Shown here: piece after piece, positions 63,585-64,000 of the stretch
Layout: every line of letters starts with the position of its first letter
Numbering within the stretch: the stretch's first letter is position 1
Assembly: GCF_025567045.1 (NCBI RefSeq)
Contig: NZ_JAOQJK010000002.1
Span: 248,001 to 312,000, forward strand
Reading direction: 5' to 3'
Length of the DNA: 64,000 nucleotides
DNA from: Barnesiella propionica
GTDB taxonomy: Bacteria > Bacteroidota > Bacteroidia > Bacteroidales > Barnesiellaceae
The notes under the pieces: model-generated
Seen by the model: only the letters and a program-made list of their open reading frames with translations
Database searches by the model: none
What the model was told of the DNA's origin: nothing
Position numbers and translations under genes: made by a program

Positions 63585-64000
63585 ATGGAAAAAAATGAAA
63601 TGATTTTCGGTATTCGGGCTGTGATAGAAGCGATCGAAGCTGGAAAAGAGATAGATAAAGTACTTATAAAAAAAGATTTGCAAGGAGATCTCTTCAAAGA
63701 ACTTTTCGGTATTCTTAAAGAAAATAATATTCCGGTACAACGTGTTCCTATGGAACGCATCAATCGTATTACGCGGAAAAACCATCAGGGGGTCGTGGCT
63801 TTTATTTCATCGGTTACTTATCAGCATCTTGCCGATATCGTACCCTCTCTTTATGAGGATGGGAAATTACCTTTTATCGTATTGTTGGACGGTATTACCG
63901 ATGTCCGGAATTTCGGAGCAATAGCCCGAACATGCGAATGTGCCGGAGTAGATGCTATCGTGATACCGGAGAAAGGAAGTGTGTCGGTAAATGCGGATGC
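63585..64000 (+). CDS. rlmB: 23S rRNA 2'-O-methyltransferase RlmB-like (SpoU family), 3' truncated by window edge
   Basis: Starts at ATG 63585, six bases after recN, and runs open to the last base (138 codons visible). The translation MEKNEMIFGIRAVIEAIEAG is the L30e-like substrate-binding domain of TrmH/RlmB enzymes, with KNHQGVVAF near residue 78. The SpoU domain begins with VLLDGITDVRNFGAIARTCE (motif 1) and AGVDAIVIPEKGSV. RlmB makes Gm2251 in 23S rRNA; assignment within the SpoU family is by resemblance. The rest lies outside the window. Confidence 0.85.
   Translation, partial: MEKNEMIFGIRAVIEAIEAGKEIDKVLIKKDLQGDLFKELFGILKENNIPVQRVPMERINRITRKNHQGVVAFISSVTYQHLADIVPSLYEDGKLPFIVLLDGITDVRNFGAIARTCECAGVDAIVIPEKGSVSVNAD

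Overview
The window is chromosomal DNA from a member of the order Bacteroidales (phylum Bacteroidota). The evidence is consistent across the region. Almost all recognisable genes have Bacteroidota-type architecture (DUF4296, DUF4890, DUF4835 and BT_3928-like proteins, a long LspA, a one-cysteine DksA-like protein). Several promoters fit the phylum's TTG-N(19-22)-TAnnTTTG pattern and Shine-Dalgarno sequences are scarce. A Bacteroidales-1 type RNA lies in its usual place just downstream of rplT. The genus cannot be fixed from the sequence alone; a Barnesiella/Coprobacter/Parabacteroides-like gut bacterium is a reasonable guess.

Layout. 1-8.2 kb: 3' part of cstA, a PHP histidinol-phosphatase-like gene, ileS, a dksA-like gene, lspA and a DUF4296 lipoprotein, then a small orphan. 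8.3-11.0 kb (minus): operon tgt - lptF/G-type permease - ECF-type sigma factor behind a textbook promoter. 11.2-15.5 kb (plus): an exported orphan, a possible 31-residue lipoprotein, clpB and a PPC/DUF296 gene. 15.5-19.0 kb (minus): rarA, serC, serA (serine synthesis). 19.1-24.3 kb: a DUF4890 protein, then two minus-strand exported glycoside hydrolases (six-hairpin type and GH13). 24.4-28.0 kb: a cobalamin-binding radical SAM protein (+) and gdhA (-). 28.2-33.1 kb: a two-gene unit made of a receiver/receiver/PPDK-N hybrid and a long coiled-coil protein. 33.2-36.1 kb (-): AddB-like nuclease. 36.2-42.8 kb (+): ABC-F ATPase, M13 peptidase, MBOAT acyltransferase and an SGNH-like partner. 42.8-45.4 kb (-): GNAT, META lipoprotein and type II NADH dehydrogenase. 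45.6-51.1 kb (+): TPR protein, then thrS-infC-rpmI-rplT. 51.1-51.4 kb: Bacteroidales-1 (6S-like) RNA. 51.6-55.5 kb (+): DUF1599, DoxX-type protein, tpiA, SPOR protein and folE. 55.6-56.0 kb: four tRNAs (Gly-Gly-Leu-Leu). 56.1-57.5 kb (-): membrane-anchored orphan. 57.8-64 kb (+): dnaN, DnaQ-like exonuclease, coaBC, DUF4835, recN and the 5' part of rlmB.

Most of the window is core housekeeping: translation, replication/repair, cofactors, serine and glutamate metabolism, and envelope biogenesis. No mobile elements, CRISPR arrays, phage genes or obvious recent transfers were seen. The items most worth a second look are: the receiver-PPDK-N hybrid with its coiled-coil partner; the radical SAM protein with CX4CX2C spacing; the very small lipoprotein before clpB; a Tgt lacking its usual zinc cysteines; two mutually exclusive stems in the Bacteroidales-1 RNA; and a promoter embedded in the tpiA terminator.
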